A DNA stretch of 64,000 nucleotides from Nemertoderma westbladi (Eukaryota; Xenacoelomorpha; Nemertodermatida; Nemertodermatidae), in NCBI GenBank assembly GCA_032718475.1, contig JAUCBJ010008661.1:1-64000 (forward strand), in the 5' to 3' direction. A program made the position numbers and the translations under genes. The notes under the pieces were generated by a model. That model saw only the letters and a program-made list of their open reading frames with translations. It had not been told where the DNA came from and did not search any database. Positions 1 to 11,500 of this stretch are shown here, in pieces; position 1 is the first letter of the stretch, and every line of letters starts with the position of its first letter.

Positions 1-736
1 ATGTTAAGAATGCATGCTGATCCACTCCATCAGTTGCTGCTTGTAGATTGTGGTAGAAATTTTCCACCTCCTCTACAGGGGCAACACTAGTTGGAGAGTA
101 GCACACAATCAGAACCACCTTAGGAAACTTCTTAGCCAGTCTTCCAGAACATGAGAAGTGGCAACGGATGATGCGGTTAGAGATTTGGTCTATTTTGTCC
201 AATGCTGCATGTGCAGTTGGATTCATCAATAGACCAATTCCACCATTGCCACTATCATCTGCTGACGCGAGGGCAAGTCGCCAACCGCCCCCCATGTCCT
301 TAATCAGAACCTCATCAGTCTGTCCAGTCTGCATTCGGTGCTCTTGAACACCCACTGCGCTAAGAGAAAGCTTATCTGCCAAGGCAGTCAGCTCACCTTG
401 TCGCATTGGGGACCCGAGTGTTAGGGTGTTTACTGAGGCTAGTCTAGTGACTTGCCTCAGATTCACCAATGGCTTTGTTGGTCGGGGTGGAACATGAGAG
501 TAGCCTCCAACTCCAGAATCCCTCTCCCCATCACAATCTGGCCTCCCTGGTGACCCAGGGTTTGGGCCAGAAAGGTCATCAGGAAAGGGACTCAAAGAAT
601 TGTTGGCTGCTCTCTCTCCAGTAGGGGGTGAGACAGGCAGCCGGTCAGGAGTTAACTGACGCCTGTGAGGCCGATTGTGTCCGGTAATTCCACTGGCCTC
701 TAGTGGCCGGACCTCCGCATTGCTAATGTAATCCAT
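1..736 (-). CDS. LINE endonuclease ORF, RTE-like, 5' part (runs off left edge)
   Basis: The minus strand is open for 245 codons from an ATG at 734-736 to the window edge; I translated it through without a stop. The first ~105 residues are proline/glycine-rich and polar. An apurinic/apyrimidinic-type endonuclease domain follows: GVQEHRM (catalytic Glu region), GNGGIGLLMNP, and VVLIVCYSPTS. This resembles the endonuclease found in RTE-class LINEs and proteins annotated 'craniofacial development protein 2-like'. The enzyme would nick target DNA to prime reverse transcription. The downstream RT half lies outside the window. Four 3' fragments of an RTE-like LINE occur further right and may be the same family, but no shared sequence here proves it. 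Clade is inferred from motif style. Confidence 0.75.
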   Translation of the reverse strand, partial: MDYISNAEVRPLEASGITGHNRPHRRQLTPDRLPVSPPTGERAANNSLSPFPDDLSGPNPGSPGRPDCDGERDSGVGGYSHVPPRPTKPLVNLRQVTRLASVNTLTLGSPMRQGELTALADKLSLSAVGVQEHRMQTGQTDEVLIKDMGGGWRLALASADDSGNGGIGLLMNPTAHAALDKIDQISNRIIRCHFSCSGRLAKKFPKVVLIVCYSPTSVAPVEEVENFYHNLQAATDGVDQHAFLT

Positions 737-1230
737 AGTGGGGGTTGGGGGGTGCTTTTTTGCCGAGTCAGCTCTCGGGGCAAATACCACACCCTGGTTT
801 GCCATTCCACAGGGTGGGTGTCGCAATGGAGTCAGATATGAGGCCCATCACCCATATCTACTCTGGCGTACATGACCCACCATTGGCTGTTGCAGCTCAT
901 CTGCTGGGTCATGCCCTGTACCCTTGCTGCCAGGTGCAGGTCGCAGTGAAGTGCCCTCAGAGTGGACATGAGAACACTCTACTCCTAACCAGCCATTGGT
1001 AGATCACCATCTGCCTGGTCAGGCCATATACCCCTGCAGCCAAGTATATGGGTCCTTAATCCAGGACCAAGGGCGTCCTTATCCCAGAACGAAGGGGGTC
1101 CTAGTTACAGGACCAGATTTGCCCTAGTAAGAGGGTCTATGCAGCTACAGGTGGCACCTCCTTTATGCTGCATGGAGGTGGCAAGTTTTCTTGATCAATG
1201 ACCTAGAATACCTGACCTGACCTAAACAAG
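737..1230. other. non-coding stretch, probable LINE 5' UTR
   Basis: No supported gene. On the minus strand this lies directly upstream of the endonuclease ORF, so it is probably that element's 5' UTR/promoter. The 85-codon plus-strand frame here has no recognisable features. Confidence 0.4.
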
Positions 1231-1439
1231 CTACAGTTCGAAGAAGAAAACTTTGAAGAAAATTTCCCGATTTTTTCCCGAATTCCCAAAGTTCCAGAAT
1301 TTTACAAAAATATCAGAGTGTTTTATAATGGATATCTCCGGGTAGTAACTAAATTTTGAAAAAAATAGAAGTCTTTTCCCAGAGAGGTCTGTTTTCGAGC
1401 AAGTCGGTACCCACTGGTACGGATTTACCACATTACCTT

Positions 1440-1534
1440 TCGCTAGGGAGGGGGCAAGCCCCCCCCCCCCCCCAAGATACCTGCGGAGGGGCAGATGCCC
1501 CCTTGCCCCCCCCCCCCCCCTAGAACCGCCACTG
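1440..1534 (-). mobile_element. hAT-like transposon end with long C/G runs
   Basis: Read on the minus strand the sequence starts CAGTGGCGGTTCTA at 1534 and runs into G-rich DNA. Two ~15-base C runs (plus strand, near 1459 and 1506) flank a short GC-rich core. CAGTGGCGG followed by a G tract is a frequent terminal sequence of hAT transposons. No transposase is present and the opposite end is not clear, so it would be a short non-autonomous remnant. Confidence 0.35.
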
Positions 1535-2229
1535 TCTACCGAGCATCACCATCCTGTCCCATAATAACTTCGTAGCGGCTTTGTGTCGACGATCGAAAAA
1601 TGACCATACAGTAGTGCTTTTTTTCTGACCTTCGTCCTGGAACCCTACGCAGCCGGGTACTATATAGCTATACACCGGCTTTCATTGCAGTAAAGAAAAG
1701 TGTAGGCGCCGTATAACCGCGGTATAATCAGTTTTCAGATCTAGCTCCTCTACTAATTTATTATGCCCTATATTAATTAAATAAAACACCGCAAAGATAG
1801 GTGGAATATTCTGATATTCAATTAAAGGGATATTGCGTTAGAGAAACTGTGATAGGCAAAACAGAAGTAGGCCTAAGCAGCTAGGCTTGTACAGTCTGCA
1901 GTCTGACAGTTGTAGCTAGAATAATTGCTGAATTGCATCGGATCGGATCGGACGGCATCTGACATATAATTCTACCTCGAATCCTGCAATCAGTCAATAC
2001 TGCAATACTGGTCAGCCGGTACCATACACTGCAGACATGCCATATCATGTAATCTAATTAAACATGGCCCCGGAACCCTTGCGGTGATTATAGTTTAGGC
2101 CTAATTAGCCCAGTACCGGCACCGGTAATAATAATATAATAGTTTAGATAGTTACCGCTAATCATTCAGTCATTGGCACGGTACACCGTATTGCTGTACT
2201 GCCGTTGTAGTGCGCACCGTAGGTACCAC
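1535..2229. other. unique AT-rich non-coding DNA
   Basis: No ORF, RNA gene or repeat family recognised. GGCCTA and ACCGGTA motifs recur, as elsewhere in the unique DNA of the window. Confidence 0.5.
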
Positions 2230-2291
2230 CCATGGCCTACTACACACAGGCCATGACAAGGACTTTGCTGTGAAATTAGCGTAGGCTGACT
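2230..2291 (+). repeat. left arm of perfect 62-bp inverted repeat
   Basis: This 62-base segment (starting CCATGGCCTAC, ending TAGGCTGACT) is the exact reverse complement of 4011-4072. Each arm also contains its own small dyad, GGCCTACTACACACAGGCC. Beyond both ends the sequences diverge at once. Together the arms bound a 1,843-bp segment and could be terminal inverted repeats of a non-autonomous DNA element. Confidence 0.8.
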
Positions 2292-3164
2292 GTGCTGATT
2301 ATGGTACCGTCAGACTGTGGTACCTAAGCTATATACTGTTAGGTATATTGCTGTATTGGGGTGGGGTTAGGAATAATCCATTTGTTTTAGCATTGAACTG
2401 TTGAATCCCCTATTTATTATAAAACCATTGGAAATATTCGCAAATGCCACTCCATTACTGTCTGAAACGCTCCCGACTGTCCGATGTATCTGGACCCGAG
2501 CAGCCAAGTTGCTTCAAGAGGTGATTAACGGGGGAATACTACGGAATTGCTTGTTTGTCAGTACGATTCTATTTGGGTATTTACTACACTCAGACACTGG
2601 GAATACGGCGGTCGGTCAGATCGTAATGCGGGCCACTGCCAAGTTCCTCATGCCTCACTCCGGTCACCCACCTTGGAGTGTGGTGGGAAGAGTCCCACTT
2701 ACTGACTGACGTCGACGACTGGACGAATCGACGAGGATTGTGATCTGGGTTTAGCGGCGGCCCGGATCCTGGGATCGCCTGGGGGAAATGGTTGAACGTT
2801 GGGCAGACGTTATCGCACTGGATTACGTTCTCTGTGACGCGAAAGTGTGAAGCGAATTCGTTGTCGAATTGGGTCGGAAGCTGCGGGAATTCTACTGTTC
2901 TACGGGAGTAAACCGCAGCAGTCCGGTGACTACGGACGGATACTACTGGGATAAGCAGGTATTTCGATCGAGTTTCTCGTATTCTCGATGCTCGAGGCGG
3001 ATAGAGAGTTGGTTGTGTTGGGCGGTGTTGTTCAATTCTATCAAACATATTAAATAATTGGTAAAATAATAAAAACACACCAGATAAAGATACTGAGCTT
3101 ATGGTAAAGAGATAGGCCGAACTTACAATTTCCAAATAGATTGTTCATATAATAAATATATTTT

Positions 3165-3440
3165 TGGTATTTCATTTCAAGATAGGGGGGGGGGGGGGGA
3201 ACTGGATGCAATAAAAATTCATCCCTCTCCAGGGGAAATTGGACGCAAATAACAACAGCTGATTACTCTCAAAAATAAAACTGTAACCTGTTCTATTGTG
3301 TTTACATTGTTTTGGTTAAAATAACGTGCCACTGTAACCTGCTCCTTTCCCAAAATTTAGAAATTAATATTGAGACGGGATATTAATTCGCCAAGATGGG
3401 ATTTGCGTCCAGTCCCACCCCCCTCCTATCTCTTGATTTC
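3165..3440. mobile_element. palindromic MITE-like repeat
   Basis: Left end TTTCAAGATAG, a G run, then ACTGGATGCAA; right end is its approximate reverse complement (TTGCGTCCAGT, C run, CTATCTCTTGA). A second inner inverted or repeated piece, CTGTAACCTG, occurs near 3282 and 3332. Size about 275 bp with no coding capacity. This fits a miniature inverted-repeat element; superfamily not assigned. Confidence 0.5.
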
Positions 3441-3544
3441 ACTAAAAAATAGAATACATTGCATTATACTGTTATAATTACTGTATTGAATAAAATAATT
3501 AATTTATTGTTTATTAAACCGTGCTAAGCACGTTGAACTGGAGC

Positions 3545-3830
3545 TCTAACAATTCCCCACTAGCGGCAGGCAGGAACTGTAAAAGTCTCTGTAGAATTTC
3601 TAATTAAGCAATGCTCTTAGGTAACTACTACTAAATTTCAGATGAATCTGATCTTTGGTTCTATAATTACAGCTATTTTTACGTTTCTGTTAATTCGCCC
3701 CCTAGCGGCAGACTGGGGTACTGTAGAAGTCTGTCTGTGTGTAGAATTTCTAAATTTTTTATAGACTACATGTGCACCAAGTTTGGTTCCATTTCATCCA
3801 TGATTGACCGACTTATTAGCTTTTCAAACA
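3545..3830 (+). repeat. two diverged ~147-bp direct repeats
   Basis: Segments starting near 3548 and 3695 share CCCxCTAGCGGCAG, then a GGxACTGTAxAAGTCT block and TGTAGAATTTCTAA, at similar spacing. Divergence is considerable. Origin unknown. Confidence 0.45.
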
Positions 3831-4312
3831 TTCCTGCCACAAACATAGCCAGAGGCAGCCACAAACAAATAAAAGCTGCAGGAACTCGAGCGTTAATTAA
3901 TTTATTAATTATTAAATACTGTTTCAATTAAATTCTTTACGAAAATCTAGTCATCTTCTTTTAAATATGGACCCTGCATTCATGGAAAATATAATATTTG
4001 ATAATTCATCAGTCAGCCTACGCTAATTTCACAGCAAAGTCCTTGTCATGGCCTGTGTGTAGTAGGCCATGGTACCACCCTACTACCGGTACCGGCTGAC
4101 CGCGTGACCGGTGGCAACTAGCACTTCAGCACTTGCACAGCAACAGCACTACCGGCGATACACAGGTTGAAATTTATGTAGAGTTTGCTCAACAGTACAG
4201 ATATAAAATAGTTATCTAAATTATATATATTACTATTGACAAGTATTGAAATATATACCGTTATTCGTGTTATCAGTATTTGCAACATCTGACATTGAAG
4301 AGGTGAGAGAAG

Positions 4313-4834
4313 ATGAATACCGGCACTCAACAAAACCAACGCTTATCACAGGTCGGTATGGTTACCTCGAAACCGGCGCGACTGTCCACTCGAATACAAC
4401 TTCAAAACACAAACGCCAACAATAAACTGAAAGCGAATCGAACGTCTTCAGAAGAATCTGTCATTGGGACGAAGAAAAGGAAGCCGAAACCACGGGAATG
4501 GACCACAGCTAAGATTGAATGCTCCCATTGTCAGAGTTCCTGGACCGAAATTGAAACACCAATTGCCGATGTGCTTGATCTCTCAAACCAAAACTTCCTC
4601 TGCGGGGTTTGCGCGGCAGTAAAGATTGAAAGTCTGGAAGCTGGCATCCCTAGGTATTATTATTATAAATCAGCCTGCGTTTAATAAATATATTTTAATA
4701 CAAAACAGGTCGAACGCAAAGAGGCTTATAATGAAGACGAGTACTGCATTGATTATATTCCTATAAACCACCTGGCTTTGCATATTGAACGTGCGTTTGG
4801 AAATAAGTTCGTGCTACCCTTCCGTGGGTGGTAG
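4313..4834 (+). CDS. hypothetical two-exon gene, zinc-ribbon-like (tentative)
   Basis: Unspliced, the frame from the ATG at 4313 gives 123 codons to a stop at 4682. A donor-like GCA|GTAAAG at 4619 and an acceptor AACAG at 4708 would remove 90 bp and join two open frames in phase (exons 4313-4618 and 4709-4834), giving 143 residues ending at TAG 4832-4834. The product has a basic stretch KKRKPKPR (possible nuclear signal) and two CxxC pairs (ECSHC and CGVC) about 30 residues apart that could bind a zinc ion. No family is recognised. It may be a small host gene or an exon of a transposon gene; the splice model is inference. Confidence 0.35.
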
Positions 4835-5585
4835 ATGTCGCGGTTATGTATTGGTGGGTGGGGGGAGGGGGGGGGGGGGTGCAGATTAAAAGGGGTGAAC
4901 ACGTACTGTCCTCCCCCTTTCTTTGATTAATTGGTGGTGTGGGTTAATCTCTCATAACCTGATTTTGTGATACAGTCGCACAATTTTAATTTGTATCTCA
5001 TAACTGGGCCTCGTGCTGCGCGAAGGCCCCACGAACGTGTTAATTTGTTAGTGGTCTGTCTGGACACATTGACACGCACACTAATAATGTAGGTAATACT
5101 GTCTGTATACAGCTCAGTGTTGCTATCTTCCTTTACTACTTACTGTTAGTGTTCTTTACATTATGACCCCCCCCCCCCCCCCCCCACCTTTCTTGCCCTT
5201 TGGCAATGTTTACAGTGAGAAATTGGAGAGGTATGGTATGGTATATTTTCAGTAGTAGAATTTGGAATGTGAATTTCGAATGTGTTCATCTGGGTACGAT
5301 ATTCCTTGTATGTTTAATTTTAACGTGGTTCTAAAAATATTTTTTTTAATGTAATTACTTTTTCTGAGGGGCCCCAAACCTTTACGGAGCCCGGGGCTGC
5401 AGCCCCAAAAGTCCCGCCGTTAATACGACCCTGATCATTCGTAAATAGAAATTAGAAAGCAATGAAACTTCACAGCATCACAAACAGAACAAACTTAACA
5501 ACAGCCCTTGCGCACCCCACAGACGCAATCACTCCAGGTGAAATTATTATCTCATTCAACTGAACCGTTTCAAATGGAGCTAATG
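4835..5585. mobile_element. non-coding DNA with C/G runs and a hAT-like end
   Basis: G run near 4861-4878, C run near 5167-5184. Read on the minus strand from 5433 the sequence begins CAGGGTCGTATTAACGG and continues through GGGGCTGCAGCCCC and GGGCCCC to about 5369; this layout resembles hAT ends. No transposase and no gene are seen. Confidence 0.3.
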
Positions 5586-8500
5586 TTACGTATAGTTAGT
5601 TAGTTAGTATACCATGGTTTACGTATAGTTAGTTAGTTAGTATACCATGGTTTACGTATAGTTAGTTAGTTAGCATACCATGGTTTACGTATAGTTAGTT
5701 AGTTAGTATACCATGGTTTACGTATAGTTAGTAAGATGGTTTAAGTATAGTTAGTTAGTTAGTATACCATGGTTTACGTATAGTTAGTTAGTTAGTATAC
5801 CATGGTTTACGTATAGTTAGTTAGTTAGTATACCATGGTTTACGTATAGTTAGTAAGATGGTTTAAGTATAGTTAGTTAGTTAGTATACCATGGTTTACG
5901 TATAGTTAGTTAGTTAGTATACCATGGTTTACGTATAGTTAGTTAGTTAGTTAGTATACCAGGGTTTACGTATAGTTAGTTAGTTAGTATACCATGGTTT
6001 ACGTATAGTTAGTAAGATGGTTTAAGTATAGTTAGTTAGTTAGTATACCATGGTTTACGTATAGTTAGTTAGTTAGTATACCATGGTTTACGTATAGTTA
6101 GTTAGTTAGTATACCATGGTTTACGTATAGTTAGTAAGATGGTTTAAGTATAGTTAGTTAGTTAGTATACCATGGTTGACGTATAGTTAGTTAGTTAGTA
6201 TACCATGGTTTACGTATAGTTAGTTAGTTAGTTAGTATACCAGGGTTTACGTATAGTTAGTTAGTTAGTATACCATGGTTTACGTATAGTTAGTTAGTTA
6301 GTATACCAGGGTTTACGTATAGTTAGTTAGTTAGTATACCATGGTTTACGTATAGTTAGTTAGTTAGTATACCATGGTTTACGTATAGTTAGTTAGTTAG
6401 TATGCCATGGTTTACGTATAGTTAGTAAGATGGTTTAAGTATAGTTAGTTAGTTAGTATACCATGGTTTACGTATAGTTAGTTAGTTAGTATGCCATGGT
6501 TTACGTATAGTTAGTAAGATGGTTTAAGTATAGTTAGTTAGTTAGTATACCATGGTTTACGTATAGTTAGTTAGTTAGTATACCATGGTTTACGTATAGT
6601 TAGTTAGTTAGTATACCATGGTTTACGTATAGTTAGTTAGTTAGTATGCCATGGTTTACGTATAGTTAGTTAGTTAGTATGCCATGGTTTACGTATAGTT
6701 AGTAAGATGGTTTAAGTATAGTTAGTTAGTTAGTATACCAGGGTTTACGTATAGTTAGTTAGTTAGTATGCCATGGTTTACGTATAGTTAGTAAGATGGT
6801 TTAAGTATAGTTAGTTAGTTAGTATACCATGGTTTTCATATAGTTAGTAAGATGGTTTACGTATAGTTAGTTAGTTAGTATACCATGGTTTTCATATAGT
6901 TAGTAAGATGGTTTACGTATAGTTAGTTAGTTAGTATACCATGGTTTACGTATAGTTAGTTAGTTAGTATGCCATGGTTTACGTATAGTTAGTAAGATGG
7001 TTTAAGTATAGTTAGTTAGTTAGTATACCATGGTTTACGTATAGTTAGTTAGTTAGCATACCATGGTTTACGTATAGTTAGTTAGTTAGTATACCATGGT
7101 TTACGTATAGTTAGTAAGATGGTTTAAGTATAGTTAGTTAGTTAGTATACCATGGTTTACGTATAGTTAGTTAGTTAGTATACCATGGTTTACGTATAGT
7201 TAGTTAGTTAGTATACCATGGTTTACGTATAGTTAGTAAGATGGTTTAAGTATAGTTAGTTAGTTAGTATACCATGGTTTACGTATAGTTAGTTAGTTAG
7301 TATACCATAGTTTACGTATAGTTAGTTAGTTAGTTAGTATACCAGGGTTTACGTATAGTTAGTTAGTTAGTATACCATGGTTTACGTATAGTTAGTAAGA
7401 TGGTTTAAGTATAGTTAGTTAGTTAGTATACCATGGTTTACGTATAGTTAGTTAGTTAGTATACCATGGTTTACGTATAGTTAGTTAGTTAGTATACCAT
7501 GGTTTACGTATAGTTAGTAAGATGGTTTAAGTATAGTTAGTTAGTTAGTATACCATGGTTGACGTATAGTTAGTTAGTTAGTATACCATGGTTTACGTAT
7601 AGTTAGTTAGTTAGTTAGTATACCAGGGTTTACGTATAGTTAGTTAGTTAGTATACCATGGTTTACGTATAGTTAGTTAGTTAGTATACCAGGGTTTACG
7701 TATAGTTAGTTAGTTAGTATACCATGGTTTACGTATAGTTAGTTAGTTAGTATACCATGGTTTACGTATAGTTAGTTAGTTAGTATGCCATGGTTTACGT
7801 ATAGTTAGTAAGATGGTTTAAGTATAGTTAGTTAGTTAGTATACCATGGTTTACGTATAGTTAGTTAGTTAGTATGCCATGGTTTACGTATAGTTAGTAA
7901 GATGGTTTAAGTATAGTTAGTTAGTTAGTATACCATGGTTTACGTATAGTTAGTTAGTTAGTATACCATGGTTTACGTATAGTTAGTTAGTTAGTATACC
8001 ATGGTTTACGTATAGTTAGTTAGTTAGTATGCCATGGTTTACGTATAGTTAGTTAGTTAGTATACCAGGGTTTACGTATAGTTAGTTAGTTAGTATACCA
8101 TGGTTTACGTATAGTTAGTAAGATGGTTTAAGTATAGTTAGTTAGTTAGTATACCATGGTTTACGTATAGTTAGTAAGATGGTTTAAGTATAGTTAGTTA
8201 GTTAGTATACCATGGTTTACGTATAGTTAGTTAGTTAGTATGCCATGGTTTACGTATAGTTAGTAAGATGGTTTAAGTATAGTTAGTTAGTTAGTATACC
8301 ATGGTTTACGTATAGTTAGTTAGTTAGTATACCATGGTTTACGTATAGTTAGTTAGTTAGTATGCCATGGTTTACATATAGTTAGTAAGATGGTTTACGT
8401 ACAGTTAGTTAGTTAGTATACCATGGTTTACGTATAGTTAGTAAGATGGTTTAAGTATAGTTAGTTAGTTAGTATACCATGGTTTACGTATAGTTAGTTA

Positions 8501-11500
8501 GTTAGTATACCATGGTTTACGTATAGTTAGTAAGATGGTTTAAGTATAGTTAGTTAGTTAGTATACCATGGTTTACGTATAGTTAGTAAGATGGTTTAAG
8601 TATAGTTAGTTAGTTAGTATACTATGGTTTACGTATAGTTAGTTAGTTAGTATGCCATGGTTTACGTATAGTTAGTAAGATGGTTTAAGTATAGTTAGTT
8701 AGTTAGTATACCATGGTTTACGTATAGTTAGTTAGTTAGTTAGTATACCATGGTTTACGTATAGTTAGTTAGTTAGTATACCATGGTTTACGTATAGTTA
8801 GTTAGTTAGTATGCCATGGTTTACGTATAGTTAGTTAGTTAGTATACCAGGGTTTACGTATAGTTAGTTAGTTAGTATACCATGGTTTACGTATAGTTAG
8901 TTAGTTAGTATACCATGGTTTACGTATAGTTAGTTAGTTAGTATACCAGGGTTTACGTATAGTTAGTTAGTTAGTATACCATGGTTTACGTATAGTTAGT
9001 TAGTTAGTATACCATGGTTTACGTATAGTTAGTAAGATGGTTTAAGTATAGTTAGTTAGTTAGTATACCATGGTTTACGTATAGTTAGTAAGATGGTTTA
9101 AGTATAGTTAGTTAGTTAGTATACCATGGTTTACGTATAGTTAGTTAGTTAGTATGCCATGGTTTACGTATAGTTAGTAAGATGGTTTAAGTATAGTTAG
9201 TTAGTTAGTATACCATGGTTTACGTATAGTTAGTTAGTTAGTATACCATGGTTTACGTATAGTTAGTTAGTTAGTATGCCATGGTTTACATATAGTTAGT
9301 AAGATGGTTTACGTACAGTTAGTTAGTTAGTATACCATGGTTTACGTATAGTTAGTAAGATGGTTTAAGTATAGTTAGTTAGTTAGTATACCATGGTTTA
9401 CGTATAGTTAGTTAGTTAGTATACAATGGTTTACGTATAGTTAGTTAGTTAGTTAGTATACCATGGTTTACGTATAGTTAGTTAGTTAGTATGCCATGGT
9501 TTACGTATAGTTAGTAAGATGGTTTAAGTATAGTTAGTTAGTTAGTATACCATGGTTTACGTATAGTTAGTTAGTTAGTATGCCATGGTTTACGTATAGT
9601 TAGTAAGATGGTTTAAGTATAGTTAGTTAGTTAGTATACCATGGTTTACGTATAGTTAGTTAGTTAGTATACCATGGTTTACGTATAGTTAGTTAGTTAG
9701 TATACCAGGGTTTACGTATAGTTAGTTAGTTAGTATACCATGGTTTACGTATAGTTAGTAAGATGGTTTAAGTATATTTAGTTAGTTAGTATACCATGGT
9801 TTACGTATAGTTAGTTAGTTAGTATACCATGGTTTACGTATAGTTAGTTAGTTAGTATACCATGGTTTACGTATAGTTAGTTAGTTAGTATGCCATGGTT
9901 TACGTATAGTTAGTAAGATGGTTTAAGTATAGTTAGTTAGTTAGTATACCATGGTTTACGTATAGTTAGTTAGTTAGTATGCCATGGTTTACGTATAGTT
10001 AGTAAGATGGTTTAAGTATAGTTAGTTAGTTAGTATACCATGGTTTACGTATAGTTAGTTAGTTAGTATACCATGGTTTACGTATAGTTAGTTAGTTAGT
10101 ATACCAGGGTTTACGTATAGTTAGTTAGTTAGTATACCATGGTTTACGTATAGTTAGTAAGATGGTTTAAGTATAGTTAGTTAGTTAGTATACCATGGTT
10201 TACGTATAGTTAGTAAGATGGTTTAAGTATAGTTAGTTAGTTAGTATACCATGGTTTACGTATAGTTAGTTAGTTAGTATGCCATGGTTTACGTATAGTT
10301 AGTAAGATGGTTTAAGTATAGTTAGTTAGTTAGTATACCATGGTTTACGTATAGTTAGTTAGTTAGTATACCATGGTTTACGTATAGTTAGTTAGTTAGT
10401 ATGCCATGGTTTACGTATAGTTAGTTAGTTAGTATGCCATGGTTTACGTATAGTTAGTTAGTTAGTATGCCATGGTTTACGTATAGTTAGTAAGATGGTT
10501 TACGTACAGTTAGTTAGTTAGTATACCATGGTTTACGTATAGTTAGTAAGATGGTTTAAGTATAGTTAGTTAGTTAGTATACCATGGTTTACGTATAGTT
10601 AGTTAGTTAGTATACCATGGTTTACGTATAGTTAGTTAGTTAGTATACCATGGTTTACGTATAGTTAGTTAGTTAGTATGCCATGGTTTACGTATAGTTA
10701 GTTAGTTAGTATACCAGGGTTTACGTATAGTTAGTTAGTTAGTATACCATGGTTTACGTATAGTTAGTTAATTAGTATACCATGGTTTACGTATAGTTAG
10801 TTAGTTAGTATACCAGGGTTTACGTATAGTTAGTTAGTTAGTATACCATGGTTTACGTATAGTTAGTTAGTTAGTATACCATGGTTTACGTATAGTTAGT
10901 AAGATGGTTTAAGTATAGTTAGTTAGTTAGTATACCATGGTTTACGTATAGTTAGTAAGATGGTTTAAGTATAGTTAGTTAGTTAGTATACCATGGTTTA
11001 CGTATAGTTAGTTAGTTAGTATGCCATGGTTTACGTATAGTTAGTAAGATGGTTTAAGTATAGTTAGTTAGTTAGTATACCATGGTTTACGTATAGTTAG
11101 TTAGTTAGTATACCATGGTTTACGTATAGTTAGTTAGTTAGTATGCCATGGTTTACATATAGTTAGTAAGATGGTTTACGTACAGTTAGTTAGTTAGTAT
11201 ACCATGGTTTACGTATAGTTAGTAAGATGGTTTAAGTATAGTTAGTTAGTTAGTATACCATGGTTTACGTATAGTTAGTTAGTTAGTATACCATGGTTTA
11301 CGTATAGTTAGTTAGTTAGTTAGTATACCATGGTTTACGTATAGTTAGTTAGTTAGTATGCCATGGTTTACGTATAGTTAGTAAGATGGTTTAAGTATAG
11401 TTAGTTAGTTAGTATACCATGGTTTACGTATAGTTAGTTAGTTAGTATGCCATGGTTTACGTATAGTTAGTAAGATGGTTTAAGTATAGTTAGTTAGTTA

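Larger units (their letters stand above)
2292..4010. other. interior between the 62-bp inverted repeats
   Basis: No transposase motif is visible. The longest frame (181 codons, minus strand, 2590-3135) has no recognised domain and is not called as a gene. The interior contains a palindromic MITE-like repeat (3165-3440) and two diverged direct repeats (3545-3830). Confidence 0.4.

Noticed and set aside
2590-3135. 181-codon minus-strand ORF as a gene
   Set aside because: No recognisable domain and no support beyond length; it lies in a repeat-bounded non-coding segment.
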